6,099 nucleotides of DNA from Oscillospiraceae bacterium. GTDB taxonomy: Bacteria > Bacillota > Clostridia > Oscillospirales > Ruminococcaceae. The position numbers and the translations under genes are program-made. The stretch is from the NCBI GenBank assembly GCA_015067375.1, contig SVMQ01000138.1, forward strand, positions 1 through 6,099. The letters run 5' to 3'. Positions 1-5,432 of the stretch are shown here, in pieces (the first letter of the stretch is position 1; each line of letters begins with the position of its first letter). The notes below the pieces were generated by a model. The model had not been told where the DNA came from and searched no databases. It worked only from the letters and a program-made list of their open reading frames with translations.

Positions 1-125
1 AGGCGGTGCAGGGAAGTGCGGCAGTGATCAAGGTATACGGCTGGCTGCCGTATATTGGTCAGACAGTGCTGTGTGCGTTCATCACGAACGGTGACGGAGA
101 CGGATTTGTGATCGGAGGTGTATAA
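1..125 (+). CDS. 3' end of probable gpV-like baseplate protein (OB fold), partial
   Basis: An open frame enters from the left edge (first full codon at base 3) and ends at a TAA at 123-125, giving the last 40 residues of a protein. The visible end reads KVYGWLPYIGQTVLCAFITN and then NGDGDGFVIGGV. A 'P.iGq.VLc.f..ngdgdGfvlGg' pattern is what I associate with the OB-fold core of phage baseplate/spike proteins of the P2 gpV type, including the short Clostridial versions that stop just after it. In P2 that protein forms the membrane-piercing spike below the tail tube. A place directly before gpU-, gpW-, J- and I-like genes fits. With only 40 residues a DUF2577/XkdR-type tail protein remains possible. 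The ribosome site of the next gene (GGAGG at 114-118) lies inside its last codons. Confidence 0.55.
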   Translation, partial: AVQGSAAVIKVYGWLPYIGQTVLCAFITNGDGDGFVIGGV

Positions 126-127
126 AT

Positions 128-526
128 ATGCCGATTGGTACTTTTGGTGATGTGGTGTTTGAAGTGACAGACGATCATGTAAGGACATTCAACGGTTTTA
201 CCTACAATGTATCAGCAAAGTATCAGACACACAACAGGCTTGGCAGACGTCCGATTGTTGAATTTACAGGTCTCGACGCCGAAAAGATCACACTTAATAT
301 CAAGCTATCAACTTATCTCGGTGTGAATCCACGCAGAGAAATGCGAATCCTCAACGATATGTGTCGTTCGGGTGAGGCTCAGAGATTGTATATCGGTAAT
401 CAGAAGTTTGGACGTTACAAGTGGGTGATCGCTAAAGTGCAGACTAAACTGCAAAGGGTCGATAACCGCGGTAGGATCCTTTCGGCTGACTGCTCGCTTA
501 CCTTGACGGAATATGCGCGGAGGTGA
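128..526 (+). CDS. P2 gpU-like phage tail protein
   Basis: A 132-residue protein resembling the P2 gpU family, which in P2 caps the contractile tail tube and helps complete the tail. Visible family features are the RLGRRPIVEFTG stretch (37-48), where a basic patch leads into 'EFxG', then EKITLNIKL (52-60), a small helix with LNDMCRSGEA (75-84), the GRYKWVIAKV strand (95-104), and the DNRGRI...CSLTLTEY ending (112-129), matching the usual 'fd..G...d.sltLtey' finish. Length is close to the family norm. GGAGG at 114-118 sits 9 bases before the ATG, supporting this start. The stop is 2 bases upstream of the next start. In P2 gpU is encoded with X and D, away from V-W-J-I; here it lies inside the baseplate run. 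The family call is fairly secure; the exact role is inferred from P2. Confidence 0.8.
   Translation: MPIGTFGDVVFEVTDDHVRTFNGFTYNVSAKYQTHNRLGRRPIVEFTGLDAEKITLNIKLSTYLGVNPRREMRILNDMCRSGEAQRLYIGNQKFGRYKWVIAKVQTKLQRVDNRGRILSADCSLTLTEYARR
519..523 (+). promoter_or_regulatory. Ribosome binding site deciding the gpW start
   Basis: GGAGG (continuing as GGAGGTGA to 526) lies inside the last codons of the gpU-like gene. It is 5 bases before the ATG at 529. The in-frame GTG at 523 overlaps this site and cannot be served by it, so ATG 529 is the start. Confidence 0.8.
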
Positions 527-528
527 CT

Positions 529-846
529 ATGGTACAGATAATCAGGAGCGATCGACCGCCTGCAATTAACTTTGCTCCTAAATCGATCGCCGAGGAGATT
601 GTACAGAATGTGCATATGCTCCTCAGCTCACACAAATACGATATCCCGCTCGCTCGTGAGATGGGCTTGTCAAGTGACGGCATAGGAAAGCCGCTGCCTG
701 TAGCTGAGAGTTTACTCTATCGGGATATTATGAATCTTATAGAGGAATATGAGCCGCGTGCAGAAGTTGTGCGCATCGAGTTTGAGCAGGATAATATCAC
801 AGGGCTTATTATCCCTATAGTGGAGGTGACAACAGCAGATGAGTAA
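529..846 (+). CDS. Baseplate wedge protein, gpW/gp25 family
   Basis: A 105-residue protein of the GPW/gp25 family, the conserved wedge subunit that bridges baseplate and sheath in contractile tails and related injection systems. The family pattern is clear: an N-terminal helix (IAEEIVQNVHMLLSS, 20-34), the 'dIPLaReMG' loop (38-46) that corresponds to the 'e.pl.r..G' motif, a helix over 58-73, the conserved EPRAEV segment (75-80) and closing strands (81-100). Length is typical; P2 gpW is about 115 residues. A GTG six bases further upstream is in frame but overlaps the ribosome site, so ATG 529 is preferred. The gene begins 2 bases after the gpU stop, and its end overlaps the J gene by 8 bases (ATGAGTAA), so the pair is probably translationally coupled. 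Confidence 0.9.
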   Translation: MVQIIRSDRPPAINFAPKSIAEEIVQNVHMLLSSHKYDIPLAREMGLSSDGIGKPLPVAESLLYRDIMNLIEEYEPRAEVVRIEFEQDNITGLIIPIVEVTTADE

Positions 847-1957
847 AAATTATCCCGATATAACCTTTGTGGAGGCGGATACACAGACAATCACCAATGA
901 GATAATCTCTGCATACGAGCGGAAAACTGGTAGGACATTATACCCTGCCGATCCAGCCAGAATACAGCTGTTATTTCTTTCAAGCATCGTAGCACAGGAG
1001 CGTGTGCTGATGAATGAAGCGGCAAGGCAGAATATGCCGAGATTTGCGAAGGGAAGCTATCTTGATTCGCTTTGTGAGATATTCTTTGATGTTCAGCGCC
1101 TTGGTGCTATTGCGGCAACTACTCAGCTGGAGTTTACGATCTCGGAATTGCAATCGACTGCAATAGTTATCCCAGCAGGAACGAGAGCGACAGTTGATGG
1201 ACAGATAATGTATGCGACTTTGACTGATACTGTCATACCACCAGGCGAGCTGACTGTAACTGCGGAAGCACAGTGTATTGTCAGCGGAACTGTCGGAAAT
1301 GGCTTTTCTGCAGGACAGGTGAATGTTTGTGTAGATCTGTTCCCATATTTTTCAGCAGTCACTAATATCACGGAAACAGGCGGTGGCTCAAACGTTGAAA
1401 CAGACGAAGAACTGTATGAGCGTATGCGACAGAGTGTAGAGAGCTATTCAACTGCCGGCCCTGTCGGGAGCTACATATATCATGCAAAATCAGCATCCGC
1501 TTTGGTTGCAGATGTAACAGCATCTTCACCAACGCCCGGTGTAGTTGACATCCGTGTGCTGTGTGAGGGCGGCGAGTTTCCTGATGAGGAGCTAATAGCT
1601 AAAATACAGTCAGCGCTTTCCGATGACAAGGTTAGACCGCTTACCGATAACGTTGTGGTGCAGGCTCCCGAAGTGGTCGGTTACGATGTGGCGCTCACGT
1701 TTTATGTCGGCTCTGACAGCGGCATGAGCCTTGCAGCTGCAGATGAAGCTGTATACAGTGCGGTGTCACAGTTTACGGCTTGGCAGTCGCAGAAGCTCGG
1801 CAGAGATATCAATCCATCGTATCTGATACAGCTTGTAATGCAGACTGGTGTCAAGCGCGTTGAACTGACGGCACCTGAACGTATCGTACTCAGCAACGTT
1901 CAGGCGGCACAGCTAGGAACAATATCAATCGTGAACGGAGGATATGAAGATGAGTAG
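839..1957 (+). CDS. Baseplate J-like protein
   Basis: A 372-residue Baseplate_J family protein (P2 gpJ, Mu gp47 relatives), which with gpW forms the wedges at the baseplate periphery. Visible family features, in order: 'ArqnmprfAkGsYLDsLceiffdVqRl' (61-88); IPAGT (111-115), the start of the beta-rich insert; a GTVGNG turn (150-155); GGGSNVETDEELYERMRQ (181-198), matching 'GGtd.E.dee.r.R'; AGPVGSYIYHAKSAS (206-220), matching 'gp.g.Y...A'; VRPLTDNVVVQAPEVV (265-280), the 'RP.tD.v.v..p' motif; and GRDINPSYLIQLVMQTGVKRVEL (321-343), matching 'g..i..s.li..i...GV..v'. It is somewhat longer than P2 gpJ. GGAGGTGA at 822-829 serves the ATG at 839. The stop overlaps the next gene by 8 bases. Confidence 0.93.
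   Translation: MSKNYPDITFVEADTQTITNEIISAYERKTGRTLYPADPARIQLLFLSSIVAQERVLMNEAARQNMPRFAKGSYLDSLCEIFFDVQRLGAIAATTQLEFTISELQSTAIVIPAGTRATVDGQIMYATLTDTVIPPGELTVTAEAQCIVSGTVGNGFSAGQVNVCVDLFPYFSAVTNITETGGGSNVETDEELYERMRQSVESYSTAGPVGSYIYHAKSASALVADVTASSPTPGVVDIRVLCEGGEFPDEELIAKIQSALSDDKVRPLTDNVVVQAPEVVGYDVALTFYVGSDSGMSLAAADEAVYSAVSQFTAWQSQKLGRDINPSYLIQLVMQTGVKRVELTAPERIVLSNVQAAQLGTISIVNGGYEDE
1937..1941 (+). promoter_or_regulatory. Ribosome binding site deciding the tail protein I start
   Basis: GGAGG is only 2 bases from an ATG at 1944 but 8 bases from the in-frame ATG at 1950. The second spacing is normal. Starting at 1950 also recreates the 8-base ATGAGTAR overlap seen between the W and J genes, so 1950 is the likelier start. 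Confidence 0.75.
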
Positions 1958-2537
1958 CACTTTGACTACGGAAGGCATTTATGCAACATATCCGCCTGTT
2001 CTCAAGGCAGATGAGCGTGCTGCGGCAATCGGTGAGGTTATGGCTGAACAACTCGCAAAAAACCGTATGCTGTGCGATAAAACGATGATATACCCTGCTA
2101 TAGACGCGCTTTCAGAGGAGATCCTTGATGCACTTGCATACGATTTCAACGTAGAATGGTACGATTACGAAGGAACGCTTGAGGAAAAACGCAGGACGAT
2201 CAAAGAATGTATCAGTGTGCATAGATATAAGGGAACAAAATACGCTGTTGAAACCGCACTGAAAAGCGTGTATGAAACTGTAAAGGTGCAGGAATGGTTC
2301 GAGTACGGCGGCGAACCATATCATTTCAAGGTCGTTATCTATGATCATACCAACGATACCGAGAAGCGGCAAAGGGTGCTTGCCAAGGTGCACTATTACA
2401 AAAATCTGCGTTCGCATCTTGAGGAAACTGTGTATATGGTAGGCATTAACACTAATATAGTGCTCAATGCTGGAATCAAGACAGCTGGCAGGTACAAGAG
2501 AATATATACGGAGGTGAAGAATTATGGCTTGGAATAA
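1950..2537 (+). CDS. Phage tail protein I (P2 gpI family)
   Basis: A 195-residue protein of the phage tail protein I family, which in P2-like phages joins the baseplate wedge to the tail fibre protein H. Family features are the early 'YPPVL..deR..Ai' (14-26), 'LSEEILDALAYDFNVEWYD' (54-72), matching 'p..lL..LA..f.vd.w', the 'LEEKRRTIKECISVHRYKGT' stretch (77-96) with 'KR..i..ai.vHr.kGT', 'VETALKSV' (100-107) and 'WFEYGGEPYHFKVVI' (116-130), matching the 'W.eyg..pY.F.v' motif. An ATG six bases upstream (1944) is in frame but too close to the GGAGG. It overlaps the J gene by 8 bases and the fibre gene by 14 bases. Placement between J and a fibre gene is exactly the P2 J-I-H order. Confidence 0.92.
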   Translation: MSSTLTTEGIYATYPPVLKADERAAAIGEVMAEQLAKNRMLCDKTMIYPAIDALSEEILDALAYDFNVEWYDYEGTLEEKRRTIKECISVHRYKGTKYAVETALKSVYETVKVQEWFEYGGEPYHFKVVIYDHTNDTEKRQRVLAKVHYYKNLRSHLEETVYMVGINTNIVLNAGIKTAGRYKRIYTEVKNYGLE

Positions 2538-3639
2538 CAGTGTGGTAACAAACGCAGGACTTGCACTGCTGTCCGATGTTTTGAGCGGAGGCATGGTAAC
2601 GATATCAAACGCCGCTATAGGTGAGGGGACTGTAGATGTCACAGCGCTGATGGCTCAGACGGAACTTCAGCAAAAAAACGATACAGTAACAGTCAATATT
2701 GCGGCAGAGTCAAACCTGACAGATGGCATAGGAAAAGCAATAAGACTACAGGTCAGGAATACAGGTTTGAAAGCTGCGGTGACAGCGCGGCAATTCGGTA
2801 TTTACGCAACAGCGGACGATGGTTCTACCGCTTTGTTGGCGATAATGCAGGATGAAACAGGTGAGGAGATACCGTCGGAAGAGGAATATCCGGATTTTAT
2901 GCTTGAATTTACTGCAGCAATTGCTCTGTCGCAGACAGACGGGATAACGGTTGTTGTCAGTGGTTCTGCGGCGATCACGGCTGAAACGCTTAAAGAGGCA
3001 TTGCACTATAAAGCTGACAAGGATCATAGCCATGATATTGCAGATGTGGATGGATTGCAGACTGCGCTTAATGGCAAATCTAACAGCAGCCATTCTCATG
3101 CTATCTCTGATGTGATGGGGTTGCAGACTGTACTTGACGGTAAAGCCAATATAAGCGGCAAGCCTGTTGTCACAAGCATCGTTCCTATGGACGGAGCGGT
3201 CAAGCTTTCTTGGCTGCCGGTAGAAGGCGCGACACAGTACGCTGTTTCCCTCTACAATACTTCCACGGGCAAGTACACCGTACTCAACAAGACGCTCACT
3301 GCAACGGACTACACCGCAACAGGTCTGACGAATGGCACAGAGTATCAGTTCCTTGTACAGGCTTGTTTAAACGACACTTGGTCAAAATATGCGGTGAGCG
3401 ACCACGTGTATGCTATTCCTGAAAAAATCAACGCACCTGCATCTGCTACTGCAGAAGGATATGTGACAACAGGTTCACAGACATTCGCTGGTACCAAAAC
3501 ATTTAAAGGAAGTATATTGTGCGGAGGTTCACATAATTTAGATGTGGCACAAGCCCGTGCAATATATGCAGGCACGACAGATATGATAGCAGGCGAAACA
3601 TATTTGCCGACAGGTGCTATCTATCTTGTATACGAATAA
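2524..3639 (+). CDS. gpH-like tail fibre with HSH repeats and fibronectin III domain
   Basis: A 371-residue tail fibre, positioned like P2 gpH directly after tail protein I. Residues 1-150 form a beta-rich N-terminal domain (MAWNNSVVTNAGLALLSDVL start, FGIYA at 91-95) typical of baseplate-anchored fibre heads. Two tandem 22-residue repeats follow (163-184 and 185-206), each with an HSH triplet (168-170, 190-192), then 'DGLQTALNGK'-like sequence. HxH triplets bind iron in the T4 gp37 trimer. Residues about 213-299 look like a fibronectin type III domain: VKLSW (226-230), a central QYAV strand and GLTNGTEYQFLVQA (267-280). A TGSQTFAGTKTFKG fibre repeat (316-329) and an LPTGAIYLVYE tail end the protein. 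GGAGGTGA at 2510-2517 supports this start. Trimerisation and host-surface binding are inferred. Confidence 0.87.
   Translation: MAWNNSVVTNAGLALLSDVLSGGMVTISNAAIGEGTVDVTALMAQTELQQKNDTVTVNIAAESNLTDGIGKAIRLQVRNTGLKAAVTARQFGIYATADDGSTALLAIMQDETGEEIPSEEEYPDFMLEFTAAIALSQTDGITVVVSGSAAITAETLKEALHYKADKDHSHDIADVDGLQTALNGKSNSSHSHAISDVMGLQTVLDGKANISGKPVVTSIVPMDGAVKLSWLPVEGATQYAVSLYNTSTGKYTVLNKTLTATDYTATGLTNGTEYQFLVQACLNDTWSKYAVSDHVYAIPEKINAPASATAEGYVTTGSQTFAGTKTFKGSILCGGSHNLDVAQARAIYAGTTDMIAGETYLPTGAIYLVYE
3010..3141 (+). repeat. Two tandem 66-bp repeats encoding HSH motifs in the fibre
   Basis: Codons 163-184 and 185-206 of the fibre gene form two in-frame 66-base units (3010-3075, 3076-3141). Shared residues are an opening K, the HSH triplet, a D-V pair and GLQT.L.G. 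A third unit begins as KAN at 3142 and then breaks off into the fibronectin-like domain. At DNA level the copies have drifted, which suggests an old duplication held by selection on the protein. Confidence 0.85.
3160..3420 (+). other. Fibronectin type III-like domain segment in the fibre gene
   Basis: This stretch encodes residues about 213-299 of the fibre. The order VxLSW, then a YxVSLY strand, then the GLTNGTEYxFxVQA strand and a final SxxVYAIPE is the FnIII/Ig-like sandwich pattern. Such domains recur in phage structural proteins, where they are thought to assist weak carbohydrate or surface binding. Confidence 0.75.
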
Positions 3640-3640
3640 T

Positions 3641-3647
3641 AGGGTGG
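3641..3647 (+). promoter_or_regulatory. Weak ribosome binding site before the propeller gene
   Basis: AGGGTGG lies 7 bases before the ATG at 3655. It departs from GGAGG by one central base, whereas most other genes in this run have a perfect GGAGG. It also sits in a short 15-base gap and not inside the previous gene. It is the only plausible site for this start. Confidence 0.55.
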
Positions 3648-3654
3648 TTAGCAT

Positions 3655-4776
3655 ATGGCAAAGAGTAGCTATATTGGAGGCATTGATAACAAAGCTCGAA
3701 AAATCAAAAAAGGGTATCTTGGTGACATAGATAGCAAAGCACAAAAGGTTAAGAAAGCCTACATTGGTGTTAACGGTGTTGCAAGACCTTTTTTCGCAAG
3801 TGGTATAAGCTACTATGGACAGGCTCCCGACCTGTCTAGCGCACGTCTTGCAATGGCCGCTGCGTCTGTTGGAGGATATGCCTTGTTTGCGGGCGGCTAC
3901 ACTTTGCAAGCTGCAGGAACAGGTTATACTTCAGTTCAGAGTGGCGTGGTCGATGCATATGACGAGGCATTGGTTAGGAGCAGTCCAGTAACCATTTCTG
4001 CTCGTTCCGAAATGCAGGGAGTATCTTTCGGAAAATATGCAGTATTTTCATTCTCAAGAAATAACTCTGTAATCAACTTCATTGACAGTGCCTTTGTGAA
4101 CAAAACTCTGACAGGATACGGATGTAGTCTGATTGGCGCCGCTACTGTTGGAGACAATGAATATGTGATGTTTACTGGAGGATTTAACAACGCCACGCAG
4201 AAAACTGTACAGTGCATCAGTGCTGCTCTTGTGAGTTCAAGCAGCCTTTCACTTGGCACTGCCCGATATCGTCATGCAGGAGCTTCTGTAGGTGGATATG
4301 CGTTGTTCGCTGGAGGTATGAATGATGTAACTAGCCATATGAGTTCGGTTGAAGTATTTTCACCTGAACTTGTGAAGTCATCTGCCACATCGCTTTACAC
4401 TGCAACTAAGAATTTATCGGGCGCAAGTTTCGGAGATTATGCATTATTCGGTGGTGGTCGAGCATCTGGTGGCACTTTGGTGACAGTTACAGCATATAAT
4501 TCTGAACTTGTGAAATGTCAAGTTCCTGACCTTAGTAGTGGTAGAAGCTTCATTGCAACAGCAGTATTACAGGACCATGCCTTGTTTGGTGGAGGCTCAT
4601 CGAATGGCAGTGATGATGGTGCCGCGGGTGTTGTTGATATATATAACGAAGACCTTGTTCACAGCGTTGCCGAACAGGGACTCGCGTCACCAACAATGTA
4701 TCCAGCGGCGACAACCATAGGTAATTATGCTTTGTTCGCGGGTGCGGATGGAGCTGTAACAGCATACACAATTTAA
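3655..4776 (+). CDS. Kelch-like beta-propeller tail tip protein (predicted receptor binding)
   Basis: A 373-residue protein with two parts. Residues 1-47 hold three 15-residue units starting at Y6, Y21 and Y36 (YIGGIDNKARKIKKG, YLGDIDSKAQKVKKA, then YIGVNGVARPFF). Residues about 50-373 hold seven kelch-like units, anchored by YALFAGG, YAVFSF, YVMFTGG, YALFAGG, YALFGGG, HALFGGG and YALFAGA at residues 75, 128, 170, 215, 262, 308 and 358, each followed by a 'v..Y...LV.ss' strand. The 42-53 residue spacing and seven units suggest a closed seven-bladed propeller. Unit 2 lacks the glycine pair. There is no signal peptide or membrane segment, so it probably acts in the virion. Coming right after the fibre gene, it is likely a fibre-tip or receptor-binding protein. 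The binding target is unknown, and a purely structural role is possible. Confidence 0.75.
   Translation: MAKSSYIGGIDNKARKIKKGYLGDIDSKAQKVKKAYIGVNGVARPFFASGISYYGQAPDLSSARLAMAAASVGGYALFAGGYTLQAAGTGYTSVQSGVVDAYDEALVRSSPVTISARSEMQGVSFGKYAVFSFSRNNSVINFIDSAFVNKTLTGYGCSLIGAATVGDNEYVMFTGGFNNATQKTVQCISAALVSSSSLSLGTARYRHAGASVGGYALFAGGMNDVTSHMSSVEVFSPELVKSSATSLYTATKNLSGASFGDYALFGGGRASGGTLVTVTAYNSELVKCQVPDLSSGRSFIATAVLQDHALFGGGSSNGSDDGAAGVVDIYNEDLVHSVAEQGLASPTMYPAATTIGNYALFAGADGAVTAYTI
3670..3795 (+). repeat. Three 15-residue lysine-rich N-terminal repeats
   Basis: In-frame units begin at 3670, 3715 and 3760 with exactly 45-base spacing. Each starts Y-(I/L)-G and the first two end with K-(I/V)-K-K. The third changes to VNGVARPFF and leads into the propeller. 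From memory, similar YIGV.GVARK.KK runs occur in other Firmicute prophage tail proteins; that could not be checked here. Confidence 0.85.
3829..4773 (+). repeat. Seven degenerate kelch-like blade repeats
   Basis: The core YALF-type codons of the seven blades start at 3877, 4036, 4162, 4297, 4438, 4576 and 4726. Blades 1, 4, 5 and 6 are the most alike, sharing 'VGGYALFAGG'- or 'DYALFGGG'-like cores. Blade 2 (core at 4036) is the most diverged. The last blade stops at YTI, six residues from the end of the strand pattern, and would be completed by the strand before blade 1 if the ring is closed. Confidence 0.75.
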
Positions 4777-4780
4777 ATTT

Positions 4781-4788
4781 AAGGGAGG
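4781..4788 (+). promoter_or_regulatory. Ribosome binding site of the 115-residue protein gene
   Basis: AAGGGAGG lies 10 bases before the ATG at 4799, in an AT-rich 22-base gap after the propeller gene. It is one of the few ribosome sites here that is not buried in the upstream gene. Confidence 0.75.
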
Positions 4789-4798
4789 ATTTTTTATT

Positions 4799-5146
4799 AT
4801 GAAGAAGCTTGAAGAGTACACAGGAGAAAAGGTATACGCATTCCCAAACGGTGCAAGGGCAACTCGGGAGGCGGTGTTGCAGCGCTTCCCCGCGGCAGAG
4901 GATTTCACCTTTGTTGTGACGACAGATGAATATGGAGAGGTCATGTTCGGTATGGATAACCTCTCGGCATTGCGGAGTATTTACAATATTGATAAGTCCC
5001 TCTCCAAGGAGGATGCGATTGCGGCTATTGAGGAGATAATGAATACTCCAGCAGAGGTAAATGAAGAAGTTTCCGACCAGACAAGAATCGCAGATGCCCT
5101 TGAAGATATGGTCGTACTTCAGGAGCTGAACGCTCTGGAAGCTTAA
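4799..5146 (+). CDS. Small acidic phage protein of unknown function, after fibre genes
   Basis: A 115-residue protein that I cannot assign to a named family. It has a compact N-terminal part (about 1-65), with LEEYTGEKVYAFPNG (4-18), a short helix ATREAVLQRFPA (21-32), then strands FTFVVTTDEYGEVMFGM (36-52) and NLSALRSIYNID (54-65). An acidic helical part follows, with LSKEDAIAAIEEIMNTP (68-84) and DQTRIADALEDMVVLQEL (93-110). I recall similar proteins at the same place, between fibre and XkdX genes, in Clostridial prophages; this is memory only. The 'R.A.ALE' ending resembles small proteins next to XkdX. It has no signal peptide or membrane segment. The slot suggests a fibre-associated or assembly protein, but no function can be read from the sequence. 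Confidence 0.8.
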   Translation: MKKLEEYTGEKVYAFPNGARATREAVLQRFPAAEDFTFVVTTDEYGEVMFGMDNLSALRSIYNIDKSLSKEDAIAAIEEIMNTPAEVNEEVSDQTRIADALEDMVVLQELNALEA

Positions 5147-5150
5147 TAGA

Positions 5151-5157
5151 AAGGAGG
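5151..5157 (+). promoter_or_regulatory. Ribosome binding site of the XkdX gene
   Basis: AAGGAGG, a near-perfect match to the 16S end, lies 7 bases before the ATG at 5165 in the 18-base gap after the preceding gene. It is the main support for calling so short a gene. Confidence 0.85.
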
Positions 5158-5164
5158 AATTACT

Positions 5165-5305
5165 ATGGCACATTCGGCACAGTATGAACATCTTAAGGCA
5201 CGCTATGAACAGGGTCGTATCAGTGACAGCATGCTTCGCAAGTATGTTGCGGTCGGTAGAATTACCGCGGCAGAGTACACGGAAATTACCGGAAAGGACT
5301 ATTGA
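5165..5305 (+). CDS. XkdX family phage protein (46 residues)
   Basis: A 46-residue frame starting MAHSAQYEHLKARYEQGRIS and ending ITAAEYTEITGKDY. The pattern 'yeqG.is...l.kyV..GrIT..EY.eITGk.Y' is the recognisable core of the XkdX family, first named in the Bacillus PBSX element. These small proteins sit between tail fibre and holin genes in many Firmicute prophages; their role is not established. The stop (TGA 5303-5305) shares its A with the next start, giving a TGATG junction. Family assignment is good because motif, size and position all agree; it was found by reading the frame by eye. Confidence 0.88.
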   Translation: MAHSAQYEHLKARYEQGRISDSMLRKYVAVGRITAAEYTEITGKDY

Positions 5306-5430
5306 TGGCTGAGCTTGACCTTGACATCATCCTCGAATGGGATGTGAAAGCGAAGTGTGCGCGGCGAGAGGATGAAGCCGCCGCGCTGGAAGAAACGCAG
5401 GAGCTTCCTGCGGAAACGGAGGTTACATAA
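5305..5430 (+). CDS. Small acidic hypothetical protein (41 residues)
   Basis: A 41-residue frame beginning MAELDLDIILEWDVKAKCAR and ending in a run rich in Glu and Ala (EDEAAALEETQELPAETEVT, residues 22-41). It is not recognised. Evidence that it is translated: its ATG overlaps the XkdX stop as TGATG, an AAAGGA lies 6 bases upstream (5293-5298), the frame fills the whole space between XkdX and holin, and its end contains the holin ribosome site GGAGG (5418-5422). It looks like an amphipathic helix with an acidic tail and has no membrane segment. It could help holin timing or accompany XkdX, but this is only positional inference. Confidence 0.6.
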   Translation: MAELDLDIILEWDVKAKCARREDEAAALEETQELPAETEVT

Positions 5431-5432
5431 TA

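Noticed and set aside
523..528. GTG start for the gpW-like gene at 523
   Set aside because: It overlaps the GGAGG at 519-523, leaving no spacing; ATG at 529 has a usable 5-base spacer.
2112..2642. 176-codon minus-strand frame opposite tail protein I
   Set aside because: It is fully covered by the I and H genes, which have clear family motifs; the product shows no recognisable pattern.
3210..3422. 70-codon plus-strand frame inside the fibre gene
   Set aside because: It overlaps the fibronectin-like domain in another frame, with no ribosome site and an unlikely Arg/Cys/His-rich product.
3877..4740. Spaced repeats resembling a CRISPR array
   Set aside because: The recurring short similarity (the tatgcnttgtt core) is at 126-159 base spacing, imperfect, and explained by propeller blades.
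3655..4776. Diversity-generating retroelement target (variable region) in the propeller gene
   Set aside because: No template repeat with adenine-specific differences and no reverse transcriptase is in the window; the internal repeats are in-frame blade repeats with ordinary divergence.
4768..4800. AT-rich gap as a transcription terminator or promoter
   Set aside because: The T-run at 4790-4795 is not preceded by a GC-rich hairpin, and no convincing -35/-10 pair was seen; it contains a ribosome site.
4550..5191. 213-codon open frame on the minus strand
   Set aside because: It lies opposite three well supported genes, has no ribosome site in a sensible place, and its product is low-complexity and rich in Cys and His, as expected for a mirror frame.
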